Shown piece after piece: positions 23,071 through 35,479 of a stretch of 64,000 nt of DNA. Position 1 is the first letter of the stretch, and every line of letters starts with the position of its first letter. The notes below the pieces were generated by a model. It was given only the letters and a program-made list of their open reading frames with translations, had not been told where the DNA came from and did no database searches. A program made the position numbers and the translations under genes. Origin of the DNA: Adenanthera pavonina (Eukaryota > Streptophyta > Magnoliopsida > Fabales > Fabaceae); the NCBI GenBank assembly GCA_026686845.1, contig JAIVEN010000004.1, positions 13,858,827-13,922,826 on the forward strand, written 5' to 3'.

Positions 23071-26000
23071 TCAGTCTCTACGTCGGAGTTCAGTACAGCT
23101 AACGCCCAGTCGAGCCAAGTCCAGTGTCTCCTGAAGTGGCCAACTTCCAGCCTCCGGGTCCAATATATCTGCCAACTTTCCATCATCAACTGCTGTTTCA
23201 ACCACATGAGCAAGTGCTATAGCTGGTCTTGCTGTCAATAACTGTAAGATTACCATTCCAAAAGCATACACATCTGATTTTGGAGATACCAAACCGGTCC
23301 TTTGATACTCAGGATCTATGTAGCAGAGTGTCCCAACAGGTTCTGTGTCCTTGTACATGGCAGATGAGGCGTCTGAATTGAGCACTGTAGAAAGGCCGAT
23401 ATCACCAATTTTGCTCACTATGTTAGTGTCAAGCAAAATGTTTGCTGGTTTTAAATCACGGTGGATGATAGGTGTTGGCTTCGAGCTGTGAAGAAAGGCA
23501 AGGGCTGAAGCTACTTCCCATGCAATTCGGTACCTCTCATACCAAGGAATTGGGGCTGTACCACTTTTCTTGAACAACCTGTCCTCCAAGCTACCATTCT
23601 CCATATATTCATATACAAGGCATCCATTATCAGGACAAGCACCAAGAAGGAGCAGCAAATTAGGATGACGAATTCTGGACAAGATTTCTAGCTGCAAGCA
23701 AACAGGATATATAAGTACTGGAATGTAGTTCATTTATCAGTCATACAGTCACATATTTATAGATTTCTACTCTTTTATTTGCAGATATTTTTTGTTTGCT
23801 TATTTTTTCTTTCTATTACTCTTTTGAGAAATCATTATGAATAAAGTTTATTCTAGGCTTTAACTTCAATCTGAAAATGGCACATTACAAGTTGGGAAAA
23901 CCATCGGTGTTCTAACGTCATGCCTTCACCACCTGTACTACCATTTGCTTTAATCAGTGGGTTAGTCTCCGAAGAAAATAATGTTGACCTGAATTACACT
24001 TTGTGAGTTGAACAAATAACCATCTTATTTACAAAAATAAAACAGCCTAACAGCACTGTGAAAATAAACAACAAGCTATCTGTAGTTTCACAAACATCTC
24101 CAGCATAATAACATTGTATATATACATTTTACATGTATTAAGTAAACAATATTTTGCATATTTATTGATGTTTTAATTAACTTACATACCTCCTGTTGAA
24201 ATTGCTTGCTTTTGTGGCTCCCTTTAGAGTGGAGTACTTTAACAGCTACAACAGTATGATGCAAATTGCATTTGTACACTGTACCATATGCTCCCATTCC
24301 AATTCTCAGATCTTCAGAGAAAGACGAGGTAGCAGACACTATTTCATCCCATGTAAACTTATGGTACTGGGGTGTCGAACCAGTAAGAGCAGACTCTAGC
24401 TTTTCTTTCTCTTGTGCAGCATGAACAGCTTTCATCTCCGTTTCTTCTCTTGCTGCAGCTTCTCTTTCAGCACATTCTTTCAAATAATCTGCTTCTCTTT
24501 TTGCAGCTTCGTATTTCTCTCTCTCTTGCCTTAGTGATTCTTTCGCCAACTCTTCCTTAGCTATAATCTCCTTGAGTTTCATCAATTCCTCTGATCGTCT
24601 CTTATTTAAATCATTCAGCTGCTAAAGCCGATTGAAGATGTTAATATATGTTTGGCAATGGCAGACGAGAATTCAATTCCATGCATATGGTGAGGACATT
24701 CATGCTTCCAAGTGCCATTTGTGGGTATTATGTCATGATGGGACCATACTAAGAAAAAGATAACACTAAAACACTTGGCAAGATTATTATACTAATATGA
24801 TAAACTGGAGCAATCTGAACTTAATCCTCAAAGAGGTCTAAATTCAAGATAGGAAATAAAATAATTTTATATGGGATATGCCAAGACCAGCAAGTTTCAA
24901 AATCATTAATAAACATTATAGAAAAGAAATCCTGAATAAACAAGCCCTAATTTCCCAATTACAGAAAAAGGTGGGGGACAGCAGCGAGAAGCTGAAGGTG
25001 ATGGAGGGATAGAGAAATCAGCAGCAACAACTTCAGAATATCAGGCTCTTCAGATATAACAATGTCAGTATGAAAGCCAAAAGTGAGTTTCACATCCATA
25101 GGCTTCACATCCACATCTATATATTGTTAGCCTATTCAATTTTGTGAATGATAGTTAGTATCAGTATTGTTATCCTCTTCAATTAGAGGAACTTGACTTT
25201 CAAATTCATCATTCTAAACAATAGCTAAAGAAATCACAGTTCATGATATGAAATGAAATGCCATTGACTAGAATGGTATAAGATATCCAAAAACCCAAAC
25301 CAACGCATGTGAAAATTGTGTATTTACTAATAATACAACCATATATTCCAAACTAAAATGACTTCGTAAAGTAACCAAGTAACATAATACTTTTCTTTTT
25401 TGGGGTGAAGTAACATTATATTTATATTTTTAATATTCCCTTCATACTGCATCAAAATGGAAAAATAGATGATAGAAAATGAAGAACCAATCCTAGAATT
25501 CATTGATCCTTTTTTCATGGGTAACTAATGACAAGATCCCTCCCATAGCTAAAATGGCAGAGAAAGTAATTTCTAGCTACAAGAAATTAATGTTACCTTC
25601 CGTGATGCATCAATGTTCTCACTTTGAGCTATTGCATGCATTCCTTGGGCATGTCTTAATTCAATCCTCAACTTTTCCAGCTCAAGGTTAATATTTTCCT
25701 GATAAAACAATTGACACAATAAATAACTAAATTTGTAAATGGAAGTTGCATCCAACTGGGAGTTGTTGAACTAGTGTTTGAAAAAGATCAGTTTCATCTG
25801 AAAGATTTCATATTGGTCTTTTCTTATTTTTTTTGTTTGGCCAATCATATTGGTCATAAACAGGCCTTGGGTACATCATATTCTTAGAGGATGAAAGATG
25901 CAGAAAAACAAATAAATTGATGGACCCGTTAGTTTTGTTGGCCAAGTTTATAAGAGGAGGAGGCCCAATGATGCTAGTAAGGGTGAGAAGGCCAAAGGTA

Positions 26001-29000
26001 AGAGGGTAAAGGGGGACCCACAAGTTACTAATGCCCAGGACTGAGGTAAGCAACCGTTATCTAGGGTTGTGTACTGGTGGCTAAGGTAAGCATCGGATGT
26101 GTTATGGTGAGGAGAGCCCTGACCTCTCAAAATTCAGGAAGGCAGCTACTTTTATCTATTTCCATTACTGTTTTCCCCTTCTAGCTACTGTAATAGGAAG
26201 ATTAGGCAGTTTTGATCATTTTCATCCTCTTCGTGCTTCCTAAGAGGGTCATGAAATAATCTTTCCTACTATACTTCGGCAATAATACCAAGTTACATCA
26301 TATACCAAGAAACACAGCTCAACATAAAACCTCATATCACTGCATTATTATAATTATTGCATATTTAATTAAACTACTTCTATACATGACAACGCTGGTT
26401 CCAAAAGACACCATCATCTAGAGTAAGAATTGGAAACTAGTTCAGCACTATCGATTGAAAAGAAAAAAAGAAATATTGATTACCTGCCTAGCAGGTGAAG
26501 GAGATTCAGTTGCTGGTGGCACATCCATTACCTGCCTAGCAGGGGAAGGAGATCCAGTCGCTGGTGGCACATCCATTACCTCCCTAGTAGGGGAAGGAGA
26601 TCCAGTTGCTGGTGGCACATTGATGGTGGAATTTTGATCATGAATCCAAGATTCTGTTTCTGATTTGAAGCTTTTGCAACTAGAAACCCAACTCAGACTA
26701 TAGCCAATACTAGAATTTCTAGCAGACAAATTTGAAACATTATTCTCTGTTCCAATATCCAGAGACTGACATCTAGAATGGTTTGATTCAATAAAACTAG
26801 GATTTGCACTTTGGAGAGTCTGATTAATAGCAGAAAGAGCTTGAAATCGTTGTTCTGTTAAAGAGGAATTTAATGGACCATATGAAGCAACAAAGGCAGA
26901 GTCTGCAAATCCAAAAGTATAGAGCATTAAAACGTTTCTTTTCTGATACAAGAGAATACAGTTGGACATACTTTATCATACAATACACAACTAAGACTTC
27001 AGAGAAAAGGTAGACAAACAATCAAAACGAGGCATGCTAGAGTAGCACCTTTGTTAGCACCCTACATGAATTCCTGTGACTATCACAACCACATGAAGAA
27101 TAAAGATTTTATTGTTTTGTTTCCTAACTAGACATTTCCCAGTGCATTACGTGGAATTTAAAGAATGAGTCACACTATTTATGACTTATACAAAACATGC
27201 AACAGACATTAGTAGAAGTATAAGAAGGTATAATATAAGGCACTGCAAATGCTTTAGTATAGGAATGGTGAACCAGCAAATTTCTAGCATGGCATAAGTG
27301 CCTTAAGTATTTGTTGCTATATGCAGATGATAGCAATGATAACTTGTACTTCTCAGTCATCAATATCTTCAAAAGACTTATAACTAGTAATTAGAAACCT
27401 TATAAAAGACGTGGAGTATCCTAATAGTAAATAAAGTGTCTTAAATCTTCCAAGTAGGATACCTGTCTGAGATGTGGAAGTGAAGTTTGATGAGCTGGTG
27501 GAACCATTGGTTTCACTACTGTCATCTACAAAGCTCTCATCAACCTTTATGTCTGATGGCCGTACAGAAGACAATTTTCCTTTGGAAATAGCATAAACTG
27601 TACAAAATCTGGGAGTGCAAACTGATATTTTTGCAGCCATACCCTTAAGCTTGCTGAAAGCAAGAAAGAAATTTAAAAGACAAAAAACCTCATGAACAAA
27701 TCAAGATCATAAGAAAAGTTCAATTGGCTGATAAGTGCATATTACAGTTTTACTTGTTGAGTGCTTGTGCACATACCAATTACTATGTTCAGCAGAATTA
27801 GCTTCAATTCTAGCACGGCGTGTTACCACTTTATATTTAATAGAAACCAATTTCTCATGCCCAAGTTGATGCAAGAATATTTTTCACAAAATGAAGTGCC
27901 ATTTTGTGATGAGTAAAACAATGAAATTCCTACAAATATAGGGTTGATTAATTCATGGTGATTAGTTAGTGTAGCACAACTCCTACCTGAGATTACATTT
28001 CTGTACGTGTGGCATGGGCAGAGGCAGAACAGAAATTTTGCGCCAGGGGGCTGGGAGACCAAAATGTAGTTTTATGGGAACTTATATGCAAGCTTTATTA
28101 TTTTTGGGGGCCGTACTTCACTTTTACCAAAGTTTTGTATATACAAAAGGATAATCTATAGAATGACATGGCCCCCACAAGTCCCCCCTTGCCTCGGCCC
28201 TTAATGTGTAGGAATTTCCTAAAAGGATTAATCCGTCAAGGTATCAGATTGAATGATATTTTCATCATTGTTGACGTATTTTTCTGTCAGGAATTCTTAA
28301 AAATAGCAGCAACATTGCATTACAGATCAGCATGTCAAGTATATATACCTAGAAAATATGCTACGAGAGGATGCTCCAATAACAAGTTTGGTCACAGCAC
28401 CCTTAGCAATTTCTTCTGCTATTGCAGCTGCTACATCATCAGATTCAATCAACACTGTTTCTACATACACCTGCAGCCACAATAGAAAGATATAGATCAT
28501 GTTTTACAATACTGATTCTAACTAAATTTCAAAGCTCAATTAGAAATTATATTTGACCTTTCGCTGATCACACATTTTCTTAAAGGGAAGAAGCATTTGA
28601 CTTTTCTGCCACTCAACATCCTTTCTGAAGGCATTTGCTACATCAGGTCGCACTTGTGAAATAGGGAGGACATTTCCCACTGGAACAAAAAGATTTTCAA
28701 TTAGCATGTTGAAATAGGTAGTTGTTGTTTTAATGTCTTTTCTTGGTAACATGTATAAACACCATATGTACTCAATATCCATAATGAAGTCACTTCCGAT
28801 ACTGAAAACTGTCTGTGATTATTATAGAGTAGGCTACATCAGTTACTCAACTCATATTTCTTTGCCGATAACATTGAAATGGCAGAAAGAGACAATTAGA
28901 TACAAGGCTTCGAAAAGTACTCTAAAGTTTGTGCTCTTGTCAATAAAAAAATAATGAAGGTACAAAAATTTCCTATTGATTGAATTGGGTAGATAAGACA

Positions 29001-29444
29001 AGAAAGTTAGTCACAAGACACAAAACATTCTTCAAATTTTAAACATTTAACAAATAGATTAAACCTTCTATTACAGATTTCTTCAGGATATAAGAGTAAC
29101 CTTAGCAGTAATTGTTAAAATTAGAAGTTCTCAATGGTATAAAAGCTGGAACGTAAGTACGCAACTTTGTAAATTTCTACAGCATTAAAGTGATTTTTCC
29201 CTGAAGATAATAGAAACAATAGGAAAAAAAAAGGCATATATTTACTTGGTGTTGGAACTCCTTTTATAACGGCATGGACATGTATCAGCTTGAACACAAT
29301 CCTCCCTTCAGGCACAAACCTCTTAAGTGCCCACTGTAATATATTTTTGCTCTTCTTGCTACCCTTGATGCCTACAGCAACAACTGAAGATGATATGTGC
29401 TGCAAATCATTTTTTTCTTCTTCCTTATCCTTAGATGCATCCAT
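22197..29444 (-). CDS. USP / protein kinase / U-box (PUB) protein, interrupted by one in-frame TGA
   Basis: Coding exons, minus strand: 29,444-29,246; 28,679-28,558; 28,470-28,349; 27,653-27,463; 26,902-26,484; 25,698-25,597; 24,618-24,190; 23,691-22,945; 22,379-22,197. All introns are GT-AG and the exons total 2,514 nt (838 codons). Domain order: universal-stress-protein domain (from about residue 18), Ser/Pro-rich linker with a tandem repeat, coiled coil rich in Glu/Lys (about 340-460), protein kinase (about 490-735), U-box (about 767-837). Kinase landmarks are GMGAYG (492-497), VAVK Lys512, HRDLKPAN (605-612) and DIG at 625-627, where the family often has DVG. Plant proteins of this type (PUB33/35/51/52/53 group) are candidate E3 ligases coupled to a kinase. 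Codon 735 is TGA, where RRRDRP would have Arg. As read, the product is 734 residues without the U-box. The start ATG follows an acceptor at about 29,477. Family certain; functional state uncertain. Confidence 0.9.
23071..23073 (-). other. In-frame premature TGA between kinase and U-box
   Basis: The codons read CGA CGT AGA GAC TGA CCA AAT. The family motif is RRRDRP, so the TGA sits where CGA (Arg) is expected, a single C-to-T change in a CpG. The frame stays open on both sides: 41 sense codons follow to the donor at 22,945 and 60 more in the last exon, encoding a complete U-box. This could be a null allele, a functional truncation, RNA editing, stop read-through or a sequencing error. Confidence 0.9.
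26484..26636 (-). repeat. Three 48-bp tandem repeats in exon 6, each with a splice donor
   Basis: Three direct copies of a 48-bp unit encode 16 residues each (V/M-D-VPPATGSPSPARQ with small changes: TRE in the first, ATESP in the last). Each unit ends in CAG/GAG followed by GTAAT. The last of these is used in my model as the exon 6 donor (exon end 26,484). The repeat therefore multiplies both a Pro/Ser linker and an in-frame donor sequence. Confidence 0.85.
28012..28205. mobile_element. Non-autonomous element remnant in intron 4
   Basis: This intronic stretch has GC-rich edges, GGGCAGAGGCAGAACAGAAA / GCGCCAGGGGGC on one side and GGCCCCCACAAGTCCCCC / TTGCCTCGGCCC on the other. They are roughly complementary to each other. 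Such edges are common in plant non-autonomous repeats. It lies between coding exons ending at 28,349 and starting at 27,653 and does not disturb the splice sites. Confidence 0.5.
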
Positions 29445-30450
29445 CACTCTTTCCCTTGAAGAAGCAGTAAATTCTCTGAAGCACAGCAACAGAGATTTTA
29501 TATTAAAGATATTAAAAAGAAAAAAAGAAAAAAGATCTACGACAGAAATCAACAAGAAGACAACGGTTCCAGATGTATATAAGATCTCCTTATTAAGACA
29601 CAAGCAGTTTAAGAAAAATATTTTCAAAGTTTCCTTATTAGTTTATCTTCCATCTATATACCACAATCGCTTTCAACACATAAAGCATGCAAAAATGAGT
29701 AGAAGCAGTAAAATTAACGTAAGGATGAGCAAATTAAGGATATAGAAAAGATATTTCCAAAAAAAAAATTAAAGGCAGAATTGTGCACAGATATAAGAAT
29801 TTACAATTCATCATCACAAACAACTCCTCATTAATTTAATGGTTTTCAATGTAAAGTTTTTCTATGTAAAGTTTACAATTCATGCAATTGCAGACAAATT
29901 TTTCTATGTAAAGTTTCCTCCCTAATTACTCCTGTACCCCCAAATGGTTTTCAATGTACCAACCATTCAAAATGAAGAAAAGCATTAAAATCAGTAAAAG
30001 GGTTAGGCACTGATTATAGGAATTTAATTTAATGAAGTAGAGAGATCACAAATAACCAATTAAATTATTAAATTATTAATACTTAAATAATTGCTTTACT
30101 TCCAAAAATCCAAGCTCGCCGACAAATACAGGCTAAAAACTTGAAGAAGCAAAGTTATAATTCTCAAATTCGAAAGTGAAAAAAAGGAGTGGAAGATTCA
30201 TAAGAAACCCACACGGTTAAAGATACCAAAAAGAAAATTCACAAAATTCCAAACAGATTTTGAACTAACCGATCAAAACCAGCTCAGTTGAACGTCGAAA
30301 CCAGCTTCAGGCACAAGAGAAACCCACCAAGCATTCTCCTCTCTACGAAACCATAGTCAAACATTCAAAATCTCAGAGGAGTTGGGATTGGATTCCGAAG
30401 GAAGAAGGAAGAATGTGAAGCAACAAAGGTTGAACTCAACGTGGCTTATT
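29445..30450 (-). other. 5' untranslated region with intron, U-box kinase gene
   Basis: An acceptor (TGCTTCAG) lies about 33 bases upstream of the ATG at 29,444. A plausible leader exon lies at about 30,430-30,269 with donor GATCG/GTTAGTTC. The intron would be about 790 bases. No transcript evidence is available to me. Confidence 0.5.
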
Positions 30451-30530
30451 GGTAATGGTGCCCAGGTGGTAATTATTATAAGGAAAATGTCTCTATCGTA
30501 ATTGGGTTTTCTGGGATTTGAAATAAACAG
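30451..30530 (-). promoter_or_regulatory. Candidate core promoter of the U-box kinase gene
   Basis: On the minus strand, CCTTATAATAATT near 30,470-30,483 could serve as a TATA element, followed closely by a CCAATAAGCCACGT stretch (CCAAT plus an ACGT core) near 30,440-30,455. The position fits the inferred leader exon, but these short motifs alone are weak evidence. Confidence 0.3.
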
Positions 30531-30539
30531 CTTCAGAAA

Positions 30540-33420
30540 AATTCAACCAACTATTTAAACAAGTTTAACAACCATTCGTATCGTTTCAGCCAACAGTGTC
30601 CACGCATCTTCTTCGTCAGAGCACCAGCCGCCAGGAGCTAAATGATAAATTTTGTATTTATTAATGGTCATGTTTGATTTAAAAAATTGAATCTTTTCGT
30701 TTCAGTTGAACTGTTTTTAGAAGAAAAACAAATAAATAATAATAATAATAATAATAATATCCTAAACGACGTAATCCCGGCTTGCACAAGCTTGCTTCTT
30801 TATTAGACCGTGATAATTTTTTCTGGCCCGAAGAAAAAAAGCGTGATAATTTGCTTTTCTTTCTTTTTCTTTTTAATCACTTAGTGAAAATAGAAACTAC
30901 AATCTTCTCGACTTTGATCATGTTGAGTCATTATCATTGACATTGACCAAAAAATAAAAAGATCAAGTTGAGGCATGCCTTTTTTTTTTATTTAATTCGA
31001 GTTTGGTTCTTAAAGGTAAAATTTTTAGGAGGATAGTTTGATCAAGAATTTGACTTTTCAAAAAATTATATTTGAATAGTTAGAGGTGTCTTAAAATTGT
31101 TATACAATAAAAATGTTAACACATTCTTTAATAAACATTTTTTTAGAATAGGATTTTATAGGTGAGATACAATTTATTTTTTAAATTTTAATGATCAATA
31201 CCTAACTGGAATCTTTTCTATCTAAATGAGAGAAATAAATACAATAATGAGTTCTATCTGATAGGTTAAACTGAAATTACTACTATATTTTCCTCTAATT
31301 ATAAAAGTTGTTGGGGGAATCAATATCATGGAATTACTTAGACATTTATCTATTATTATATATAAAAGTAGGTACCCTGTATGAATATTTTTAAAATAAT
31401 TCTGATATTTTGAGTGAAATTTGTTATGATTTTGTGCTTTAAAAATTCCGCTTCAGGTTAGGTTCAGAGCTAATACTATTATTTATTTATTTTTTAAATT
31501 AAAAATACCAAATTTAATGAGAATTTTTTAATCATAACTAATTATATCTATTTTATTTAAATTATATGTAATTTTTTATATAATTTATGTATGCATTGTA
31601 ATATTTTTCAGAAAAATCTCTGTAAAAATCTTTTAAATTCAAATATCTTAAAACCTATTATAAGATATTTTAATTTAGAATTATATTTTATTTGAATGAG
31701 TAAAGATTTTCTAATTAATATGTGAATTTAATGAGTTGACAATTTAATTTAATAATATTAATTTTAAAATGTGTAACATATAATCTCTCGGTTGCATCTT
31801 TCAAATTGTACTAAACTATAACTAACCACTTTCATAATGTTTTAATTAAGATTATATTAAACAAGTTTGAATTCCTTACTATTCATACAAAATAATTATT
31901 AATGACAAGTCAAAAAATGCAGCAAATTGTTTTTTTCCAATTTGATACATAAGTTAAATTCGCTATGTATTAAATCTCAAGTCTTAAAATTTTGTTTAAT
32001 TTATATATTATTCTAATTTCTTCTATTTATTTGATTATTAAAATTACATATAATGCCATCTATGCTCTACCCACTAAAATTTTCCTACTCAAATAAAATG
32101 GGTTCCACATGTCATTAATTAATAGACTTTATTTAGATATGATCATAGATTTATATCTGAGTAAAATTTTTATATAAGAAATAGTATCTAACTTCTTATA
32201 AAAAAAAAAGGAAATAGTATCTAACTAATAATAAAACAGGTATATTACTCTCGATCATAACTATTTGAGATACTACGTGTTGATATTTTAGAAATTATAT
32301 ATAATGTATAATAAAAATTGTTGAGATATTAGATAGAGTAGATTTAACTTTGCATTGATATTTTCGGATTATTGAAGATTTAGATATTGCAGTTTCCAAC
32401 GGCATTTCGGAATAAGATCTAAGATAAAATAAATATATAAATATCTAAAACCTTAGAAGTTGGTTTAATTTATACATTATTATAATTCTAATCTTTTCTA
32501 TTTATTTGATTATTTGATTTGAATATTAAAAGTATTGGTGATAAATTTTGATAAATTTTAATTTTTATTTGTATCACTTTGAAGACGTGTTTGGGTAAAG
32601 ATCATGGGATTCACCTAAGATTTGTCTCTAAACTGTGATGAGTTGTATTTATTGATTAATTTTCATCAAGTTCATAATTACTCAAACGAGAAAACAATAA
32701 TATAGGTTTCTTTTTTTTTTCGATTGACAATATAGGTTTCGATTCTAACAAAATGGTTGCCTTTTCAAAGTGGATGTTGCATAACGGAAAAAAAAAAAAA
32801 GGAAAAAGAGGAAATCTATCTATCAATATAAAATTAGCAACCCATGGAACATATGTTGAAAGTGTGAATTAAGTATGGATTGCCATATGCATGCATCAAA
32901 TGTTAAAATTATATTGATTGGTAACCTTCTTTCCATTTTTTATTTTTTTGCTTTAAATATTAATAGCTTTTGAAACTGAAAGTTATTCCTTACATTTCGA
33001 TTGAATTTATTTGTTCAGTGAACTATTTCGTAATTGCTATAATTTATAAAATGTACACACGGCAATATGGGGAATGTGTTGGCAATTACTTAATGAGCTT
33101 AAAATGTATGTATATTTTTTTAACAAGAAAAGTTTAGGTGAATTGGTTTCGGAATTCATCAGCATTAGAGCAGGTCTCAAGGCTCAAAGAGACCTTATAA
33201 ATGTACTTACATATTACTCACTAACAAGACCCTTACATTGACAATAAAATTTGAACTTACAATTTTACAGAATATAAGCCACATTCTTACCAACTAAACT
33301 AACATTTGCCGATTCAAAATGTATGTATTTTGTCATATAGTAAATTGCGTTGAAGTGCATAATATAATTATTGAGTTGACATTCAACAAATTAATTGAGA
33401 TACAACTATTAATGGTAAAT
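30540..33420. other. Gene-free AT-rich spacer upstream of the U-box kinase gene
   Basis: No coding region is supported. An AAT microsatellite lies at 30,735-30,760. Several short blocks near 31,530-31,700 match the repeat block that follows at 33,430-35,470. Confidence 0.55.
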
Positions 33421-33429
33421 TAAAATTAT

Positions 33430-35470
33430 CATAACCAATTATATCTATTTTTTCCATAACTAATCATATCTATTTTGTTTAAATTATATGTAACTTTTTC
33501 TATAATTTATTTATGTGTTTTAATATTTTTCAGAAAAATCTTTATAAAAATCTTCTAAATTCAAATACCCTATAATTTATTAGATTTTTTAGTTTAGAAT
33601 TATATTTTTTAGATTTATTTTAGTTAATTATAATATTTATTTATGTGCTTTAATTTTTTTGATAACTAATTATATATTTTTGTTTAATTTACATCTATTT
33701 TTTCAATTTAATTTATTTCTTTGTTTTATTTTTTTAGAAAAATGTGCATAAAAATCTTCTAATTTAAATGGTTTAAGACCCATTATTATATTTTATAATT
33801 TAAGAATATACTTTTTAGATCTATTTTGATCAATTATAATATTTATTTATGTGTTTTTTAATCATCATTTATTTATATGTTTTAATTTTTCTATAACCAA
33901 TTATATTTATTTCATTTGAATTATATATAATTTTTTTATATAATTTATTTGTGTGTTTTAATATTTTCTAGAAAAATCTCCTTAAAAGCCCTAAAAGTCT
34001 AAAATATAACCAATTATATTTATTTCATTTAAATTGAGAAAAATTGTATAAATTTTTGTGATATCTGGCAATTTTTTCTATATATAATTCTTTATTCCAA
34101 TCGTAGCTTTTGGATTTTTTCTTTTGATCTGCATTTCAAACTAAAGTGGTTTGCTCTTTTATATCTCTGATTCCAAATCCATGTATATTTGTTTTTGTAT
34201 CTCATCATGAAGAAAATTTTTCTTTTCTTTTCTCAAAACCTCATGTTTATTTTATTTTCTTCATCTTTCCTTTTGTTCATCATTTTCTTATAAAAATCAA
34301 TTTCAAAGAAATTTCTATTCTAACAAATAAATGCATATAATTATCTAATTTGATTTTAATTTAACTCTTAACTTTTTTTAGCAATTTTTTCTATATATTT
34401 CTTTCATGTGTCTTAATATAACAAAAGTGATAACCACCATAAATGACCTTCAAAGATGGGTCAACAATGAGAGAGTCTGTAGATAGGGAAGAAGATGGCA
34501 TGAGTAGCTATTCTTCTTCCATAAGTAATTATATTTATTTTTTCTATAACTAATAATATCCATTTTGTTAAAATTATATATAATTTTTTATATAATTTAT
34601 TTAAGCATTTTAATATTTTTTAGGAAAATTTCCATAAAAATCATCCAAATTCAAATGTCCTGATACCTATTATTGTATTTTTTTTAGTTTAGAATTATAT
34701 TTTTAAATCTATTTCAATTAATTATAATATTTATTTATGTGCTTTAATTTTTTTCTGTAACTAATTATATATATTTCATTTAACTTATATATACTTTTTA
34801 TATAATTTATTTGTGTGTTTTAATTTTTTTCCTAATAAATTATATCTATTTCATTTGAATTAAATGTAATTTTTATTTAATTCATTTGTGTGTTTTAATA
34901 TTTTTCAAAAAAATCTCTTTAAAAGTGCTAAAACATAACTAATTATATTTGTTTTGTTTAAATTAAGAAAAATTATATAAATTTTTGTGATATCTAACAA
35001 TTTTTTTATATATAATTCTTTTACACTTTGTTCAAAATCATTGTTTTTCAATTTTTCTCTTCCTTTGTGTTTTAAACTAAAGTTGCATTTTCTTTTGTAT
35101 TTCTGATTCTATATAAGTTTGTTTTTAAATCTTATTGATTACCAAGAAAAATTTTCTTTTCTTTTTTCAAAACTCAGGTATCGCAATTTCATACTTTAAA
35201 ATCTCTACTTTAAAGTTGAGACATGTTATTTTAATTTATATTTTGAAATTAAAAACACCAAATTTAATAAGATTCTTTTAATTATAAACAATATTTATCT
35301 TTTCTAAATATTTTGAAATTAAAAATACCAAATCTAATAAAATTCTTTTACTCATATCTAATTATTTATATTTTTTAATCTTTTTTTTATCTATATATTT
35401 GTATGCTTCAATTTTTTCCAGAAAAATTTCCTTAAAAATCTTCTAAATTCACATATTATTATTTGATTTT
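33430..35470. repeat. Degenerate tandem/segmental repeat block
   Basis: A unit of about 200-250 bp recurs with variation at about 33,430, 33,640, 33,850, 34,530, 34,740 and 35,270. It contains 'aattatatctatttt', 'tttatgtgttttaatattttt' and 'cagaaaaatcttcataaaaatc' in that order. Superimposed on this, about 33,990-34,290 is duplicated at 34,920-35,180 (both contain 'tttttgtgatatct' and later 'aaaatttttcttttcttttctcaaaa'-like runs). So small units were amplified and a larger segment then duplicated. An outlying copy is at 31,530-31,700. Confidence 0.7.
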
Positions 35471-35479
35471 ATAATTTAA

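Noticed and set aside
29290..29745. 151-codon plus-strand frame opposite exon 2 of the kinase gene
   Set aside because: It is the antisense shadow of a well-supported exon and its intron, with no recognisable motif.
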